From JADHUC01 sp964617665 (GTDB taxonomy: Bacteria > Planctomycetota > Planctomycetia > Pirellulales > Pirellulaceae): a stretch of DNA of 7,551 nucleotides. Under the pieces are notes generated by a model. It was not told the origin of the DNA and did not search any database. It worked only from the letters and a program-made list of their open reading frames with translations. Of the stretch, positions 6,523 to 7,551 are shown one piece after another (the first letter of the stretch is position 1; every line of letters starts with the position of its first letter). A program made the position numbers and the translations under genes. The stretch is taken from contig CAZUAH010000645.1 in the NCBI GenBank assembly GCA_964617665.1, positions 1-7,551 of the forward strand. The letters are read 5' to 3'.

Positions 6523-6655
6523 TCGAAACCGTCTCAATCGACTAATTCGGCACAACCGGCGCAACGGGATCAAACAGAAAAAACGGCAACGAAAACCTTG
6601 CCCGACCGGAAGACTCTGCCAGCAAGCATGGGGCTATCAGACGTTTGAAAAAGCG

Positions 6656-6753
6656 GTAGGCGGCACCAAGGAGCGACAGCGACGCAGTTCCGGCAACCTT
6701 TCTCGCAGTAGGACGGAAATTGCCGGAACAGCGCTGCGCTCGGTCCGGCCTAC
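6656..6753. repeat. REPIN-like inverted pair of REP sequences with GTAG ends
   Basis: The left unit starts GTAGGCGGCACC at 6656 and ends GTTCCGGCAA (6687-6696). The right unit is its inverted relative, starting TTGCCGGAAC (6720-6729) and ending in CCGGCCTAC (6745-6753). Read on the minus strand, the right unit is GTAGGCCGGACC followed by GAGCGCAGCGCT and TTCCGGC, able to fold alone through GCCGGA/TCCGGC and AGCG/CGCT stems. A GTAG tetranucleotide at the foot of a hairpin is the signature of REP sequences mobilised by RAYT (TnpA-REP) transposases. It sits 35 bp past the stop codon of the dockerin ORF, a common place for REPs. No RAYT gene lies in the window. Confidence 0.65.
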
Positions 6754-6787
6754 GTTACGGTGCCCTCAGGCATAGACTTGTCCAAAG

Positions 6788-7495
6788 TCACCCGACAACT
6801 GCTAGCTGATCCTGCGCTGCATCGACATCCTCGGCCAGCAGGTCGATCAGGTCGTCCAGCTCGAACGGCTCCGACAATGACGTGGTGTGCGGCCTTCGCG
6901 ACTCGGATCTGAGGCTACTGGGAACTTCAGAGACTTCGCCTCGCCGTTCCTCGTTCCCAGGCTCCAGCCTGGGAACGTACTGTCTTGCCGGCTCAGCCGG
7001 CTCTTGCAAGGCAGAGACTTTCGGCAGGTGGGTCACGAAGCCGAGCCTCGTAACCAGGATCGTGCCTGTCGCCTCCCCCTCGGCTGCCGCTGCGTGAACG
7101 TTGGATTCAACCGCGTTCAAAGCAGCGATCACCGACAACACGTCCAGCGACGAAACCACGCGATCACCATTCACGTCATAGAAAGGCGGCGATGTGACGG
7201 TATCGACTTCACCCTCGCCCGCCAGTGTCTCGCCTTCGCCGGGTATTGTGTCGTTGGATTCGGCGTTGCCAGCGTTAACTTCGTTGATCACCAGCAAAAC
7301 GTCCAGCGGCGTCACTTGCCCGTCGGCGTTGACATCGGCCGCCAGATTGGGATTCTGGTCGACCGCGATGCCCATTTCGGCCTCGGGATCCGCTAGAACG
7401 TTGCTGCCCGCTGCAGTTGGATTCACGACACGCGTCAACGTAGCTTGTGCCGGGACTGAAGCGCCGTTGCCGTAGTTGGCGGTGATGGCGTCCAT
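6788..7495 (-). CDS. Dockerin-type repeat protein, probably the C-terminal remnant of a large secreted protein
   Basis: The 235-aa frame contains two calcium-binding dockerin-type loops: DVNADGQVTPLDVLLVINEV (from residue 54; Asp54, Asn56, Asp58, Asp65) and DVNGDRVVSSLDVLSVIAAL (from residue 107; Asp107, Asn109, Asp111, Asp118). Such tandem repeats usually end large planctomycete secreted or surface proteins. A Gly/Glu-rich linker separates them. The tail is acidic (FELDDLIDLLAEDVDAAQDQ). Residues about 159-186 come from a palindromic insertion. The proposed ATG at 7495 has no ribosome site and no signal peptide follows, which is odd for this kind of protein. Upstream, all three minus-strand frames meet a stop within the 56 bases left in the window; the own-frame TGA is at 7511-7513. 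It may be a genuine short gene, a 5'-truncated pseudogene, or a longer gene split by a frameshift. The dockerin assignment is firm; gene integrity is not. Confidence 0.7.
   Translation of the reverse strand: MDAITANYGNGASVPAQATLTRVVNPTAAGSNVLADPEAEMGIAVDQNPNLAADVNADGQVTPLDVLLVINEVNAGNAESNDTIPGEGETLAGEGEVDTVTSPPFYDVNGDRVVSSLDVLSVIAALNAVESNVHAAAAEGEATGTILVTRLGFVTHLPKVSALQEPAEPARQYVPRLEPGNEERRGEVSEVPSSLRSESRRPHTTSLSEPFELDDLIDLLAEDVDAAQDQLAVVG
6928..7020. repeat. Palindromic element with 9-bp flanking direct repeats, inside a coding frame
   Basis: CAGAGACTT occurs at 6928-6936 and again at 7012-7020. Between the copies lie a perfect 12-bp hairpin, CGTTCCCAGGCT (6952-6963) with AGCCTGGGAACG (6966-6977), then a 7-bp one, GCCGGCT (6987-6993) with AGCCGGC (6995-7001), and the palindrome CTTGCAAG (7003-7010). 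One copy plus the interior is 84 bp, exactly 28 codons, so the dockerin frame is kept. The direct repeats may be a target duplication from insertion. Confidence 0.65.
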
Positions 7496-7551
7496 GTCAC
7501 GGCCATCGCATCAAAATCTTAGCCAAACAAGAGTTGTTCGAGAAAACTGGT

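Larger units (their letters stand above)
6280..6547. repeat. 268-bp imperfect palindromic (MITE-like) element
   Basis: The ends are 10-bp inverted copies: AATTAGTCGA (6280-6289) and TCGACTAATT (6538-6547). Further in, CGACTGTTTGA (6287-6297) is mirrored by TCAAACAGTCG (6499-6509). The hairpin at 6312-6332 is mirrored, 18 of 21 positions identical, at 6469-6489. GTTTG and GCTAA blocks recur in mirror order, and the centre is a perfect 25-bp stem. The arms are about 110-120 bp each and order is kept over five blocks. A mobile or once-mobile non-coding element is the likely explanation. No flanking target duplication was found. Confidence 0.65.
6269..6787. other. 519-bp repeat-rich intergenic region upstream of the porin
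   Basis: No gene is supported here. It contains a 268-bp imperfect palindrome (6280-6547), about 108 bp without visible structure (6548-6655), and a 98-bp REPIN-like inverted pair (6656-6753). No clear sigma-70 promoter for the porin is visible between the palindrome and the ATG at 6268, so the promoter probably lies within or beyond the palindrome. Confidence 0.7.

Noticed and set aside
6280..7020. CRISPR array
   Set aside because: The repeats here are palindromes of different sequence and spacing, with no regular direct repeat-spacer pattern and no cas genes.

Overview
The window most likely comes from a member of the Planctomycetota, probably a Pirellulales-type marine or freshwater bacterium. 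Four things point there, all from recalled family knowledge rather than a search: a tandem dockerin-type C-terminus of the kind common on large planctomycete secreted proteins, a BBP2/OmpL-like porin, a stand-alone GroES with a basic N-terminal extension, and a sigma-70 protein whose N-terminus is replaced by helix-turn-helix modules. No taxonomic marker is complete.

Layout. Positions 1-52 hold the 5' part of a tRNA-Thr(TGT) on the minus strand, with a good promoter at 90-117. A large sigma-70 family factor follows on the minus strand (243-1910). A 535-bp divergent gap (1911-2445) separates it from a plus-strand secreted protein of unknown function (2446-3849, proposed TTG start). Convergent to that is a minus-strand pair: a small exported or membrane-anchored protein (4341-4580) and, 88 bp downstream, a GroES-like co-chaperonin (3926-4252). 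A 242-bp gap with a hairpin precedes the minus-strand BBP2-type porin (4823-6268). The 519-bp stretch upstream of the porin (6269-6787) has no gene. It holds a 268-bp imperfect palindrome with a perfect 25-bp core hairpin, then a separate 98-bp REPIN-like inverted pair with GTAG/CTAC ends. The window closes with a dockerin-bearing ORF (6788-7495, minus) that has no clear ribosome binding site or signal peptide. Its frame contains an 84-bp palindrome-bearing insertion bounded by 9-bp direct repeats.

The genes do not form one pathway. They are mostly housekeeping or envelope genes: transcription initiation, protein folding, outer membrane transport, and export. I found no defence island, CRISPR array, integrase, transposase or phage gene. 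The unusual content is the density of palindromic repeat elements between 6280 and 7020, including one that appears to have been taken into a coding frame, and the architecture and leader of the sigma factor gene.
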